Source: Candidatus Zambryskiibacteriota bacterium
Lineage (GTDB): Bacteria > Patescibacteriota > Minisyncoccia > Phycocordibacterales > Zambryskibacteraceae
Direction: 5' to 3'
Assembly (NCBI GenBank): GCA_016180955.1
Contig: JACPAD010000006.1
Span: 1 to 50,227, forward strand
DNA: 50,227 nt
The position numbers and the translations under genes are program-made. Shown here piece after piece: positions 8,360-15,288 of this stretch. Position 1 is the stretch's first letter. The number at the start of each line of letters is the position of its first letter. The notes below the pieces were generated by a model that saw nothing but the letters and a program-made list of their open reading frames with translations, was not told where the DNA came from and did no database searches.

Positions 8360-8770
8360 ATGCTTACGACGACTTGCTCGATGTGTGGAAAAACATTTGA
8401 GAAGAACGAGAAGGTCAACAGCACTATGGCAGCTGCGGTTGGAAGAGATTCCAACGACATCTGCTACGCCTGCGCCCTCGAGAGGATCACTGGAGGTCAT
8501 GCGCCTGAAGAAGGAGACTTCAACAGCGCGCATCTCATCTCCGGAGAGATCTCGGACAAGGACCTCGGATACCTCATGGAGGATTTGCGGAACGTGGAAC
8601 TCGGCCGGTCGACGTTTGAACCCTACGAAGAGGATTCTGATGAAGACTGGGAAGACCCCGCTTGGTGCTATACGTGCAATAAGGACACTGCCTTCTGCAC
8701 GTGCTACAACTGCTCTAAGTGCGGTCTCAATCCCGATTTCTGCGAGTGTGAGGACACAGACGAGAAGTAG
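8360..8770 (+). CDS. Orphan Cys-rich (probable zinc-binding) protein
   Basis: 136 residues. Cysteine pairs occur near the N-terminus (CSMCGKTF with ICYACA) and the C-terminus (WCYTCNKD, FCTCYNCSKCGLNPDFCECED), giving two probable zinc ribbons or clusters joined by an acidic linker. An AAGGAG ribosome site precedes the ATG, and a strong terminator follows the stop directly. A transcript from the plus promoter at 8232 would have a leader of about 115 nt. The family is not recognised. Confidence 0.7.
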   Translation: MLTTTCSMCGKTFEKNEKVNSTMAAAVGRDSNDICYACALERITGGHAPEEGDFNSAHLISGEISDKDLGYLMEDLRNVELGRSTFEPYEEDSDEDWEDPAWCYTCNKDTAFCTCYNCSKCGLNPDFCECEDTDEK

Positions 8771-8776
8771 AACAAG

Positions 8777-8811
8777 GACCCGTCTAGCGAAAGCGAAGCG
8801 GGTCTTTCTTA
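8777..8811 (+). terminator. Rho-independent terminator
   Basis: GACCCG...CGGGTC hairpin with TTTCTT tail, 6 nt after the stop of the Cys-rich orphan gene. Confidence 0.85.
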
Positions 8812-8830
8812 TTTCATATTAAAACTCAAT

Positions 8831-9322
8831 CTATTCGAATCCTGCCAGCTTAAGAATTTTATTAACAAAATCTCTTTTATTACTGATAAAGCCATTTTTA
8901 CCGGTCGGGTCTTGTAATATGAGGTCCTTTTTAATCAACTCACAGAGTTTATCTTTAGCTTCTTCAAATGTAGATACAATGTGTCCAGTTTTCTTCACAA
9001 ATTCAATGGACCATTTTGGATTTCTGGCTTCTTGCCAGATAATGATTAACTTATCACAAAAGTCTCCAGGTTTAGCTGTATTGTTTGCATAAAAATATCC
9101 AATTTCAATCCAAGTGGCTTCAGAAGGAGCTATGCCTGGATTGGCTACCATATAGTTTGCGGACTTGACCCCATTTAGATCATCTGGGAAAAATGTGTCT
9201 GGAGATGTTTGATCGGAATCAAATTCCCAGTCGTGGAAATCGCACTCAGAAATATCTTTAAATAATTCCTTCCAATTATTATCATGTTCGTTTGATTGTC
9301 CTGCCAGATATACTTTTTTCAT
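8831..9322 (-). CDS. Nucleoside 2-deoxyribosyltransferase-like protein
   Basis: 163 residues. The N-terminus MKKVYLAGQ and the later GIAPSEATWIEIGYFYANN and CDKLIIIWQ segments match the flavodoxin-like nucleoside 2-deoxyribosyltransferase superfamily, whose members cleave or exchange N-glycosidic bonds of nucleosides or nucleotides. The conserved Glu position is plausibly in EATWIEIGY (inference). Its start overlaps the stop of the upstream nucleotidyltransferase-like gene by 4 nt, so the pair is translationally coupled. It could act in nucleotide salvage or nucleotide-based signalling. Confidence 0.7.
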   Translation of the reverse strand: MKKVYLAGQSNEHDNNWKELFKDISECDFHDWEFDSDQTSPDTFFPDDLNGVKSANYMVANPGIAPSEATWIEIGYFYANNTAKPGDFCDKLIIIWQEARNPKWSIEFVKKTGHIVSTFEEAKDKLCELIKKDLILQDPTGKNGFISNKRDFVNKILKLAGFE

Positions 9323-9771
9323 ATTATTTTCTCTATAGCTTCAAGTTTAGTTTGAGTACTATTTAACTTTTTCTGTTGGCTTTTAAGATTTCTTTTATAA
9401 ACCAAGAGATAATCCTTTGGAGCTAATTCTCTAAACCGCACACCACCAATCTCTGTAACCCTTAGTTTTTCTATCTCAATACCCAATTCAATTAAATCAC
9501 TTTCTGGCTCAAATCCCACAGGACCCTCTCCTTTAGTAAATTCGTGCGGATAAGGAGCGTCTTGTTTATAGCCAATCTCAGCTAAAATTCTCATTAACTT
9601 ATCTAGGCCGTCAATTAAGTCTTTGTTGGGAATAACAATATCAGTATCATTTACTTCATCCAGTTGACCAACAATTCGATATAGACCAAGGGAACCATAT
9701 AACGTAGGTATCATGCCGTGTTTGTTGAGCACTCTCGTAATTTCTAGAAAAGATGAGAACTTCTTATCCAT
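9319..9771 (-). CDS. Nucleotidyltransferase-fold protein
   Basis: The start is placed at the ATG at 9771 (MDKKFSSFLEITRVLNKHG); a GTG 57 nt upstream is possible. The motif YGSLGLYRIVG followed by DVNDTDIVIP-like residues (EVNDTDIVIP) is the GS...DxD pattern of the polymerase-beta-like nucleotidyltransferase fold, and the LAPKDYLLVYKRNLKSQQKK helix follows. The substrate is unknown. It overlaps the following deoxyribosyltransferase-like gene by 4 nt, suggesting a two-gene nucleotide-handling operon. Confidence 0.6.
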   Translation of the reverse strand: MDKKFSSFLEITRVLNKHGMIPTLYGSLGLYRIVGQLDEVNDTDIVIPNKDLIDGLDKLMRILAEIGYKQDAPYPHEFTKGEGPVGFEPESDLIELGIEIEKLRVTEIGGVRFRELAPKDYLLVYKRNLKSQQKKLNSTQTKLEAIEKII

Positions 9772-9904
9772 ACTAGGAAAGTATAACAGAAGTTCAATTC
9801 CTCTTTGTAGGCCTTGAATATACGCCACCCGACATTATTTTTTAGGCAGGGTATATCACATTCGATAGTCTTGAAGCATTCTTCCTTGCATTACGTCTTT
9901 ATGT

Positions 9905-9910
9905 TATAAT
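9905..9910 (+). promoter_or_regulatory. Extended -10 box (TGTTATAAT) for a leaderless hicBA
   Basis: TATAAT with an upstream TG ends 6 nt before the hicB ATG at 9917, predicting a leaderless transcript. No good -35 is present, as often with extended -10 promoters. Confidence 0.6.
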
Positions 9911-9916
9911 ACGCAT

Positions 9917-10138
9917 ATGAAAAATATTATTCATTTCTCGGTATCAAAAGAAGGCAAGTTCTACACTGCTTCTGCAATCAACTTTGCCATTGTTACTCAG
10001 GCCAGAACTCTTGATAATTTGGCCAAAAACATCCAGGAAGCAGTTGAGGTGCACTTTCACGGCGAGAATATAAAAGAATTAGGGTTTTCTCCCAAGCCCT
10101 CTATCTTGGCTAACATAGAACTTCCGGCTCATGTCTAA
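9917..10138 (+). CDS. hicB: HicB-family antitoxin
   Basis: 73 residues with the degenerate RNase H-like HicB fold: MKNIIHFSVSKEGKFYTASA, then LDNLAKNIQEAVEVHF and LANIELP. HicB binds and blocks HicA. No C-terminal DNA-binding domain is visible, so autoregulation may need the complex. The order is antitoxin first, with an 8-nt overlap with hicA, which is typical of a coupled toxin-antitoxin pair. Confidence 0.88.
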   Translation: MKNIIHFSVSKEGKFYTASAINFAIVTQARTLDNLAKNIQEAVEVHFHGENIKELGFSPKPSILANIELPAHV

Positions 10139-10373
10139 GCTCAGAGTTCTCTCTGGGAAAGATATTGTTAAATTTTTGCGAAAAGAAGGATTTGAAATTG
10201 AATATGGAAAAGGAAGCCACAGTAAATTATTTAAGTTGATTGGAGGAAAAAAAGAATCTATAACAATTCCCTTGCATAAAGAAATAGCCGAAGGCACTCT
10301 GCGTGCTATTTACAATCAAGCAAGTAAATTTATCTCCGAAGAAAAACTTAGGAAATATTTTTACACTAACTAG
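10131..10373 (+). CDS. hicA: HicA-family mRNA interferase toxin
   Basis: 80 residues of dsRBD-like HicA fold. LSGKDIVKFLRKEGFEIEYGKGSHSKL contains the GSHxK/R catalytic His region, followed by TIPLHKEIAEGTLRAIYNQA. Family members cleave mRNA and halt growth. It overlaps hicB by 8 nt. The gene lies immediately before the second copy of the 170-bp repeat. Confidence 0.9.
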   Translation: MSKLRVLSGKDIVKFLRKEGFEIEYGKGSHSKLFKLIGGKKESITIPLHKEIAEGTLRAIYNQASKFISEEKLRKYFYTN

Positions 10374-10393
10374 GTTCGATTAAGACCAAAATT

Positions 10394-10563
10394 GCTCCCA
10401 AAGTATAGCATCGATATACCACTGCTTCTCAATAAAGAATTCATGGAACAAATGGCTCAAAGATTGGCTTTAATAAAATTGATGAGGAAAGTGGAAGAAG
10501 CTGAAAATGTTTAAAGTTGGTTTGAAAATTGTGGTTTAACCCAAGCAGGGGGTAAATATACAA
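10394..10563 (+). repeat. 170-bp dispersed coding-remnant repeat, copy 2
   Basis: Homologous to 6746-6916. Here the coding tail ends in EEAENV-stop, and the same frame after the stop reads SWFENCGLTQAGGKYT. Many differences from copy 1 are synonymous, so the sequence was once under coding constraint. Confidence 0.7.
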
Positions 10564-10590
10564 GCGAAAGGGACGGATTTCTCCGCCCCC
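10561..10590 (-). terminator. Probable terminator of the orphan gene at 10607-10861
   Basis: Minus-strand hairpin (GGGGCGGA, GAAA loop, TCCGTCCC, one mismatch) followed by TTTCGCTTG. Confidence 0.5.
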
Positions 10591-10606
10591 TCGAATTGTG
10601 TTGTTA

Positions 10607-10861
10607 TTAGCCCATGAAGCTGTGCGCGTCTGGGTCGTCATGCACTTCGAGCGTATGGCGAACCTGTTCGCACACATTCTCGTATGACACTTTTCCCAAA
10701 TCCAGCGGCTTTCCGGAGTGGGCAACTACCACATGTTCGTCGTGTTCCACCGGCACGAGAACGAGCAGCGACTCCCTTCCTGTCGAGCGCTCCCACGAAC
10801 AGAGTGCATCAAGAAGACGTACAATCGCCTGGTCGCATTCCGGGTCGGGATGCCATCTCAT
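10607..10861 (-). CDS. Orphan small protein, hypothetical
   Basis: 84 residues starting MRWHPDPECDQAIVRLLDAL, with an acidic, His-containing C-terminus (VEHDEHVVVAHSG, EVHDDPDAHSFMG). The family is not recognised. AAAGGACC precedes the ATG, and TTGATT-16-TAATCT lies about 40 nt upstream. It is convergent with repeat copy 2, mirroring the arrangement at 6746-7237. Confidence 0.6.
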   Translation of the reverse strand: MRWHPDPECDQAIVRLLDALCSWERSTGRESLLVLVPVEHDEHVVVAHSGKPLDLGKVSYENVCEQVRHTLEVHDDPDAHSFMG

Positions 10862-10992
10862 AAATGGTCCTTTCTAGAATCTTGCTGTTCCGGTATCAAA
10901 GATTACATTTCTACCCGAGAAAATCAAATTTTGTTCGATTCCTACTCAGGTTTATGTCAAAATCTCCTTGGTTTTATTAGTGTTTCTAGCTG

Positions 10993-11065
10993 CTCCGCGA
11001 CCAGGGATCGAACCTGGGACATCCTCGTTAACAGCGAGGCGCTCTACCAGCTGAGCTATCGCGGA
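10993..11065 (-). tRNA. tRNA-Asn(GTT)
   Basis: 73 nt. Acceptor TCCGCGA/TCGCGGA, D-arm GCTC/GAGC with GG in the loop, anticodon stem CCTCG/CGAGG with loop CTGTTAA (anticodon GTT), T-loop TTCGATC, discriminator G. The 3' CCA is not encoded. Confidence 0.95.
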
Positions 11066-11074
11066 ATACGGGAA

Positions 11075-11102
11075 ATCATAGCAAAAAAGCGGGTTGAATC
11101 AA
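11075..11102 (-). promoter_or_regulatory. Promoter of tRNA-Asn
   Basis: TTGATT (11097-11102), 16 bp, TATGAT (11075-11080) with an extended TGC. The -10 box ends 10 nt before the tRNA 5' end. Confidence 0.6.
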
Positions 11103-11156
11103 GAAGCTTGGTTGAAATTTCTAAGGCTTTTGGTAAGTTTAGTTTAGAGGTGGACC

Positions 11157-11429
11157 ATGTTTTTTCCCATAACGCTGCCTGATAGGTATCTGGAGGAATT
11201 CACACATGCATTCCGTAATGCGTTCCCAGACAGCAAGACAGATGTCTCCACGACACTAGGGTTCGGAATTCGCGTGCCAGACGAGCGCGAGGCGAGTGTG
11301 CTTGCTTTCTTCGAACAATTCTGTGTCGCCAACAACTTGACACATCTCTTCGTGAGACAGGGGGAGGAGGGCTTTGAATTGCACGAGGTCGGAGAATTTA
11401 CAGCCAAGGACGACTTCGAGATCGTTTGA
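11157..11429 (+). CDS. Orphan small protein, hypothetical
   Basis: 90 residues (MFFPITLPDRYLEEFTHAFRN to the terminus DDFEIV), predicted soluble alpha/beta. The family is not recognised. The start is supported by AGAGGTGG upstream. The stop is followed within 10 nt by a strong terminator. It is another independently transcribed orphan cassette. Confidence 0.6.
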   Translation: MFFPITLPDRYLEEFTHAFRNAFPDSKTDVSTTLGFGIRVPDEREASVLAFFEQFCVANNLTHLFVRQGEEGFELHEVGEFTAKDDFEIV

Positions 11430-11437
11430 CACTGCTT

Positions 11438-11476
11438 GCCGCTGAACACAAAGTCTCAGCGGCGAGTTTCTTTTTA
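11438..11476 (+). terminator. Rho-independent terminator
   Basis: GCCGCTGA/TCAGCGGC 8-bp stem followed by GAGTTTCTTTTT, directly after the orphan gene at 11157-11429. Confidence 0.8.
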
Positions 11477-11521
11477 TAAATAAGTGCTAAAATTAAAATG
11501 TTATAAATTTAAAAAATACTT

Positions 11522-11713
11522 ATGAATCAAAAAACTTATTATTCCGTAACGGGGGTAATCTTTCTTATCATTGCTGTCTTACATCTTCTTAGAATTCTCA
11601 ATAGCTGGCCAGCAGAAATTGGCATAGTGGCTGTGCCAATGTGGGCCAGCTGGGTAGCGGTAGTGCTTGCTGGTTATCTCTCTTACCACGGACTAAAGAA
11701 AAAAGTATTATGA
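11522..11713 (+). CDS. Small two-helix membrane protein
   Basis: 63 residues with two hydrophobic segments (VTGVIFLIIAVLHLLRIL and MWASWVAVVLAGYLSYHGL) and a basic tail. The function is unknown. The ATG of the DoxX-family gene overlaps its stop by 4 nt (ATGA), so the two are coupled and may form a membrane complex. Confidence 0.7.
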   Translation: MNQKTYYSVTGVIFLIIAVLHLLRILNSWPAEIGIVAVPMWASWVAVVLAGYLSYHGLKKKVL

Positions 11714-12105
11714 ACAGAGATAAATTGATGAATATAACGATGTTTTTATTGCGGGTTGTGTCCGGACTCTTGTTTATGCAGCACGGAGGGACGAAGCTCT
11801 TCGGCTGGTTCGGCGGCATACCGGGAGGAGAATTACCGACTTTAATGCTGGTGGCTGGTATTCTTGAGTTTTTCGGCGGCTTGGCTATCCTCTTCGGATT
11901 TCTCACCCGTCCGATTGCCTTTATTCTCTCCGGCGAGATGGCGGTGGCATACTTCCAAGCTCATTACTCAATAGAGGCCGTATGGCCGATTGAAAACGGC
12001 GGCGAACCGGCAGTACTCTTCTCTTTCATCTTCCTCTTCTTTGCCGCTCATGGCGCCGGTATGTGGAGTATAGATGCCTGGCTCAAGAGTCGCAGGAGAG
12101 CATAA
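11710..12105 (+). CDS. DoxX-family membrane protein
   Basis: 131 residues from the ATG at 11710, which overlaps the preceding stop. Four membrane helices are visible. The signature LLRVVSGLLFMQHGGTKLFGWF with GGLAILFGFLTRPIAF and HGAGMWSIDAWL is typical of DoxX/YphA-like proteins, a family of small quinone- or redox-associated membrane proteins of poorly defined role. The start is preferred over the longer upstream frame because of the coupling and the family N-terminus. Confidence 0.88.
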   Translation: MNRDKLMNITMFLLRVVSGLLFMQHGGTKLFGWFGGIPGGELPTLMLVAGILEFFGGLAILFGFLTRPIAFILSGEMAVAYFQAHYSIEAVWPIENGGEPAVLFSFIFLFFAAHGAGMWSIDAWLKSRRRA

Positions 12106-12206
12106 TTCTTATTGTCCACACTAATCCACAACATATCCCCCGAATTGTTCGAAAAAATGATTTGACAATTTGAAAGAGTGGAAAGAAAATAGTAATTAGG
12201 TCAATC

Positions 12207-12390
12207 TTCCCCACGTCGCTAAAGCTATGAGGGGTAAAAAGAGGAGCTTCCTTAACTTAAATACAAGGTCTCAAACCAGTGAGAGTTATGAGCCTCACAC
12301 CGAGACCAAATTAGAATATAAGCGGAACACTCCTCTAAAATGGGTTGGCCGCCTTAGCAGAAATCCCGCCTCCGGCGGGATTTCTGCTTG
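12207..12390 (+). ncRNA. Candidate structured RNA with 6S-like rod shape
   Basis: No gene is supported here. The sequence folds into a rod. AGAGGAG-CTTCC pairs with GGAAC-A-CTCCTCT at the base. An A/T-rich internal bubble follows (TTAACTTAAATACAA against AAATTAGAATATAAGC), then GGTCTC/GAGACC and GTGAG/CTCAC stems at the tip. A CCCC/GGGG hairpin precedes the rod, and a 15-bp hairpin follows at 12356-12388 (AGCAGAAATCCCGCC arms). A long hairpin with a central open bubble is the design of 6S RNA; the assignment is inference. TTGACA at about 12164 is a possible -35. Confidence 0.4.
12356..12388 (+). terminator. Strong 15-bp hairpin, probable terminator
   Basis: AGCAGAAATCCCGCC / GGCGGGATTTCTGCT with a TCC loop; no long T-tract follows (TGTGCTATG). 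Confidence 0.5.
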
Positions 12391-12410
12391 TGCTATGCTA
12401 AAATCATTTA

Positions 12411-12938
12411 GTGAAAAAAATTCTTATTTTGATTGTTATTGCGGCCTTGGCTTTTTATATCTTCAAGGACGATTTGCTGGTTACTTCGAACACGACGCCG
12501 AAGGTGGATTCTAACTTCACCCCAGATCCGTCAAGTGCCACCTTCATCTTCGACGACGGACCAGTTACGTTAAGAGACGGCAGTAGCGAAACTATTGAGA
12601 GCGGTTTTGTGGAAGAAACAACACTGCTTGAAGAACTTTCTTACGGCGATATCAACGGAGACGACGAGCTTGATACGGCGGTGCTCCTCGTCCGCTCCGG
12701 CGGCGCCTCGGGAGTTTTTGTTTACGCGGCAGCTTATGTCTCCGGCCCAGTGGGCTACAGAGGCACGAATGCCATTTTTTTAGGCGACCGGATTTCTCCA
12801 CAATCGGTTTCTACCTCCAACAGAATTGTTACCGTGCACTATCTCGACCGGCGCGAAGACGAACCCTTCGCTGCCGAACCGACTGTACCTGCTTCCAAGC
12901 AATTCATATATCGCAACGGCCAGTTTGAGGAAAGGTAA
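12411..12938 (+). CDS. Membrane-anchored lipoprotein-like protein, hypothetical
   Basis: 175 residues from a GTG start; TAAAAT lies 6 nt before it, so the transcript is probably leaderless. An N-terminal hydrophobic helix (ILILIVIAALAFYIF) is followed by an extracytoplasmic domain with LSYGDINGDDELDTAVLLV, an FG-GAP/EF-like Asp-rich turn, and GGASGVFVYAAAYV. Similar domains occur in secreted proteins of unknown role in many bacteria. It precedes typA by 26 nt, in the same direction. Confidence 0.65.
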   Translation: MKKILILIVIAALAFYIFKDDLLVTSNTTPKVDSNFTPDPSSATFIFDDGPVTLRDGSSETIESGFVEETTLLEELSYGDINGDDELDTAVLLVRSGGASGVFVYAAAYVSGPVGYRGTNAIFLGDRISPQSVSTSNRIVTVHYLDRREDEPFAAEPTVPASKQFIYRNGQFEER

Positions 12939-12964
12939 ATTTTGTGTTTTAATAGCTTGCCCTC

Positions 12965-14743
12965 ATGGAAATTAGAAACATTGCCATTATTGCGCACGTT
13001 GACCATGGAAAAACTACTTTGACTGATGCCCTGATGCGCCAAACTGGCATGGTAGAGCAAGGTTTTACGATGGACTCAAACGCGCTGGAACTTGAGCGCG
13101 GCATTACCATTTATTCCAAGAATGCTTCCCTATTCTATCGAGGCACTAAAATTAATATCGTCGATACTCCCGGACACGCGGACTTCGGTTCGGAAGTAGA
13201 ACGGGTCTTGCGCTCTATCGATACGGTGCTTCTGGTCGTTGACGCACAAGAAGGACCGATGCCGCAGACGCGCTTCGTCCTCAAGAAGTCTCTCGAGCTC
13301 GGCCTCAAGCCGATTGTGGTCATCAATAAGATTGATAAGCCCGCCGCACGGCCGGAGTGGGTACACGAAGCGGTGCTGGAACTTTTCCTTGAGCTTGGAG
13401 CAAATAACGAGCAAATAGACTTTTCCACTGTTTACGCCGAAGGCCGCGCCGGTATCGCGAAGAAAAGCCTGACCGATAAATCGAAAGATCTTGCTCCCCT
13501 TCTCGATGTAATCTTAGAAAAGGTGCCCGCTGCCGAGCAAAAACTTGATGCACCAGTACGCCTGCAGCCATTTAATCTGGCTTATGACAATTTCTTGGGG
13601 CGATTAGCTATTGCAAGAATTTACGAAGGGAAAATAAAGAACGGTCAGGATGTATATATAAAAGGTAAAAAGTCAAAAATTACCAAGTTGTATACATTCG
13701 AAGGACTGCAAAGAAAAGAAGTAGACGAAGCTCTTGCGGGAGACATCTGTATGGTAGCTGGCATTCCAGACATCTATATCGGAGACACTATTTCGGGAAC
13801 TCCGGATGCTGTTCCTCTGCCTAGTATCAAAGTTGACGAACCCACAATTTCTCTCAACTTCCTCGTTAACAACTCCCCTTTTGCCGGACGCGAGGGAAAA
13901 TTCGTTACTGGCCGCCAGATCCGCGAGCGACTAGAAAGAGAGCTAGAAGTAAACGTGGGGCTTAAAGTAGATTTCAGCAAAAATGACTATTATACCGTCT
14001 ACGGCCGCGGCGAACTTCACATTGCGATACTTTGCGAGAATATGAGACGGGAAGGATTTGAATTACAGGTCTCCCAGCCACAAGTCATTTTCAAAGAAAA
14101 TGATGGTGAGCTTGTCGAACCATTTGAGGAGATAATAGTCGACGTACCAGAAGAATTTTCCGGCACAATTATTTCCACTCTCACTTCCAGACGAGCCAAT
14201 ATTTTGGACATGAAAAATCATGAGAAGCAAATTAGAATCATTTTCGAAGCGCCGACCAGAGCGCTCTTGGGATATAGAGGGCAATTTATCGTAGATACGA
14301 AAGGCTTAGGCATACTCTCATCCCGCTTTACCGGCTTCAAGCCATACGCGGGAGAGATTGAACACAAGGATGTAGGGGCCATGATCTCGATGGAGGACGG
14401 CAAATGCCTCGCCTTCGCTCTCGATAATTTACAGTTGCGTGGCACGCTCTACGTCGAGCCGGGAGATGAGGTCTACACTGGGCAAGTTATAGGTAATTCT
14501 TCCAAAGGTGAAGACTTGTATGTAAATCCGACCAAGGGCAAACAGCTTACCAACATGCGCGCTTCCGGCTCGGACGAAGGCATTTATCTTTCCCCCGCCT
14601 GGAAGCTCGATATCGAACGGGCAATGGAGATCATGAATGAAGACGAATATATAGAAATTACTCCCTCTTCCGTCCGCCTCCGCAAAATTCTACTCACCCG
14701 AGAAGAGCGTTCAAAAGCCCAGCGAGCAGGTTCTAGGAACTAG
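12965..14743 (+). CDS. typA: GTP-binding translation factor TypA/BipA
   Basis: 592 residues, normal length. The GTPase domain has G1 AHVDHGKTTL (about residues 10-19), G3 DTPGHADFG and G4 NKIDKP. EF-Tu domain 2 (YDNFLGRLAIARIYEG) and the EF-G III and V modules follow (YYTVYGRGELHIAIL, LTSRRANILDMK, GYRGQFIVDTKG), then the TypA-specific C-terminal domain (VYTGQVIGNSSKGEDLYVNPTKGKQL). It acts on the ribosome, in large-subunit assembly and stress adaptation. The last codons and the stop (AGSRN) lie inside a heptamer repeat array, so the extreme C-terminus is repeat-derived. Confidence 0.97.
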   Translation: MEIRNIAIIAHVDHGKTTLTDALMRQTGMVEQGFTMDSNALELERGITIYSKNASLFYRGTKINIVDTPGHADFGSEVERVLRSIDTVLLVVDAQEGPMPQTRFVLKKSLELGLKPIVVINKIDKPAARPEWVHEAVLELFLELGANNEQIDFSTVYAEGRAGIAKKSLTDKSKDLAPLLDVILEKVPAAEQKLDAPVRLQPFNLAYDNFLGRLAIARIYEGKIKNGQDVYIKGKKSKITKLYTFEGLQRKEVDEALAGDICMVAGIPDIYIGDTISGTPDAVPLPSIKVDEPTISLNFLVNNSPFAGREGKFVTGRQIRERLERELEVNVGLKVDFSKNDYYTVYGRGELHIAILCENMRREGFELQVSQPQVIFKENDGELVEPFEEIIVDVPEEFSGTIISTLTSRRANILDMKNHEKQIRIIFEAPTRALLGYRGQFIVDTKGLGILSSRFTGFKPYAGEIEHKDVGAMISMEDGKCLAFALDNLQLRGTLYVEPGDEVYTGQVIGNSSKGEDLYVNPTKGKQLTNMRASGSDEGIYLSPAWKLDIERAMEIMNEDEYIEITPSSVRLRKILLTREERSKAQRAGSRN

Positions 14744-14761
14744 ATACTAGGTGCTAGGTGC
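14734..14761 (+). repeat. Heptamer array TAGGNNY, typA 3' end
   Basis: Units TAGGAAC, TAGATAC, TAGGTGC, TAGGTGC in strict 7-bp phase. The array supplies the typA stop codon. Confidence 0.75.
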
Positions 14762-14766
14762 TAGAA

Positions 14767-14796
14767 GGCCGCTCATCGTGGGCGGCCTTTTCGTTT
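14767..14796 (+). terminator. Rho-independent terminator of typA
   Basis: GGCCGC...GCGGCC hairpin followed by TTTTCGTTT. Confidence 0.8.
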
Positions 14797-14810
14797 GTCT
14801 AAATTTTCTC

Positions 14811-14849
14811 TTACGATTTAAATTTACTATAGTCGAATTAAATCGTATA
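14811..14849. repeat. Dispersed palindromic element, copy A1
   Basis: Outer arms TACGATTTAA / TTAAATCGTA around an ACTATAGT core. Shares layout with 14848-14883, 15202-15240, 18915-18951 and 29545-29580. Confidence 0.65.
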
Positions 14850-14883
14850 CGTTACAAATGTCCTATAGGACAAGATTAACGTA
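14848..14883. repeat. Dispersed palindromic element, copy A2
   Basis: Outer arms TACGTTA / TAACGTA and core GTCCTATAGGAC. It is the exact 36-nt reverse complement of the copy at 29545-29580. Confidence 0.75.
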
Positions 14884-14961
14884 AAAAGTGCAGAACTAGT
14901 ACAAAGAAAAAGAAATTGACAGAATAGATTTTTAAGTACATGATATTAAATGGAGGTAAGC

Positions 14962-15120
14962 ATGGAGATTAAGTGTCCAAAGTGCAACAAGTCTGAAAAG
15001 GTCCAGATGGAGAGCGGGAACGGCCGAAGATTGGGCAACCAGTGGTTTGAGACGTACGTCTGCGGCGACTGCCACCACAAATTCGAGCAGTCCGAGGAGA
15101 TCAAGATGAGAGGGAACTAA
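14962..15120 (+). CDS. Orphan zinc-ribbon mini-protein (52 aa)
   Basis: Starts MEIKCPKCNKSEKVQM and has a second pair in YVCGDCHHKFEQ, so CPKC...CGDC forms a probable zinc ribbon of the small stand-alone type. The start has a strong GGAGG site 7 nt upstream, TTGACA lies further upstream, and a perfect terminator follows. It is an independent cassette between typA and hisS, flanked on both sides by palindromic and heptamer repeats. The function is unknown; nucleic-acid binding is plausible. Confidence 0.72.
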   Translation: MEIKCPKCNKSEKVQMESGNGRRLGNQWFETYVCGDCHHKFEQSEEIKMRGN

Positions 15121-15156
15121 TCCGGCAGCACCGGCAATTTGATAGGACCTGAATGT

Positions 15157-15187
15157 GGCCGCGATGCATGCGTCGCGGCCTTTTCGT
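15157..15187 (+). terminator. Rho-independent terminator
   Basis: GGCCGCGA / TCGCGGCC 8-bp stem, then TTTTCGTTT. Confidence 0.85.
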
Positions 15188-15201
15188 TTGGTTAATTTCT
15201 C

Positions 15202-15240
15202 ATACGATATAATCTATCTACAGCAAGATTAAATCGTATA
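15202..15240. repeat. Dispersed palindromic element, copy B
   Basis: ATACGAT / ATCGTAT outer arms, AATCT / AGATT inner arms and a CTACAG centre. Confidence 0.6.
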
Positions 15241-15245
15241 TAAGC

Positions 15246-15273
15246 TAGCCCCTAGTCCCAAGTCCCTAGCCCC
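15246..15273 (+). repeat. Heptamer array upstream of hisS
   Basis: TAGCCCC, TAGTCCC, AAGTCCC, TAGCCCC in exact 7-bp phase, 2 nt before the hisS -10 box. Confidence 0.7.
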
Positions 15274-15275
15274 TG

Positions 15276-15281
15276 TATAAT
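15276..15281 (+). promoter_or_regulatory. -10 box TATAAT, leaderless hisS
   Basis: TATAAT ends 7 nt before the ATG at 15289, placing the transcription start at the initiation codon. Confidence 0.55.
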
Positions 15282-15288
15282 AAGCCCC

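Noticed and set aside
12227-12514. 95-codon frame on the plus strand
   Set aside because: It crosses a strong hairpin and the start of the next gene, and the same DNA folds well as a structured RNA.
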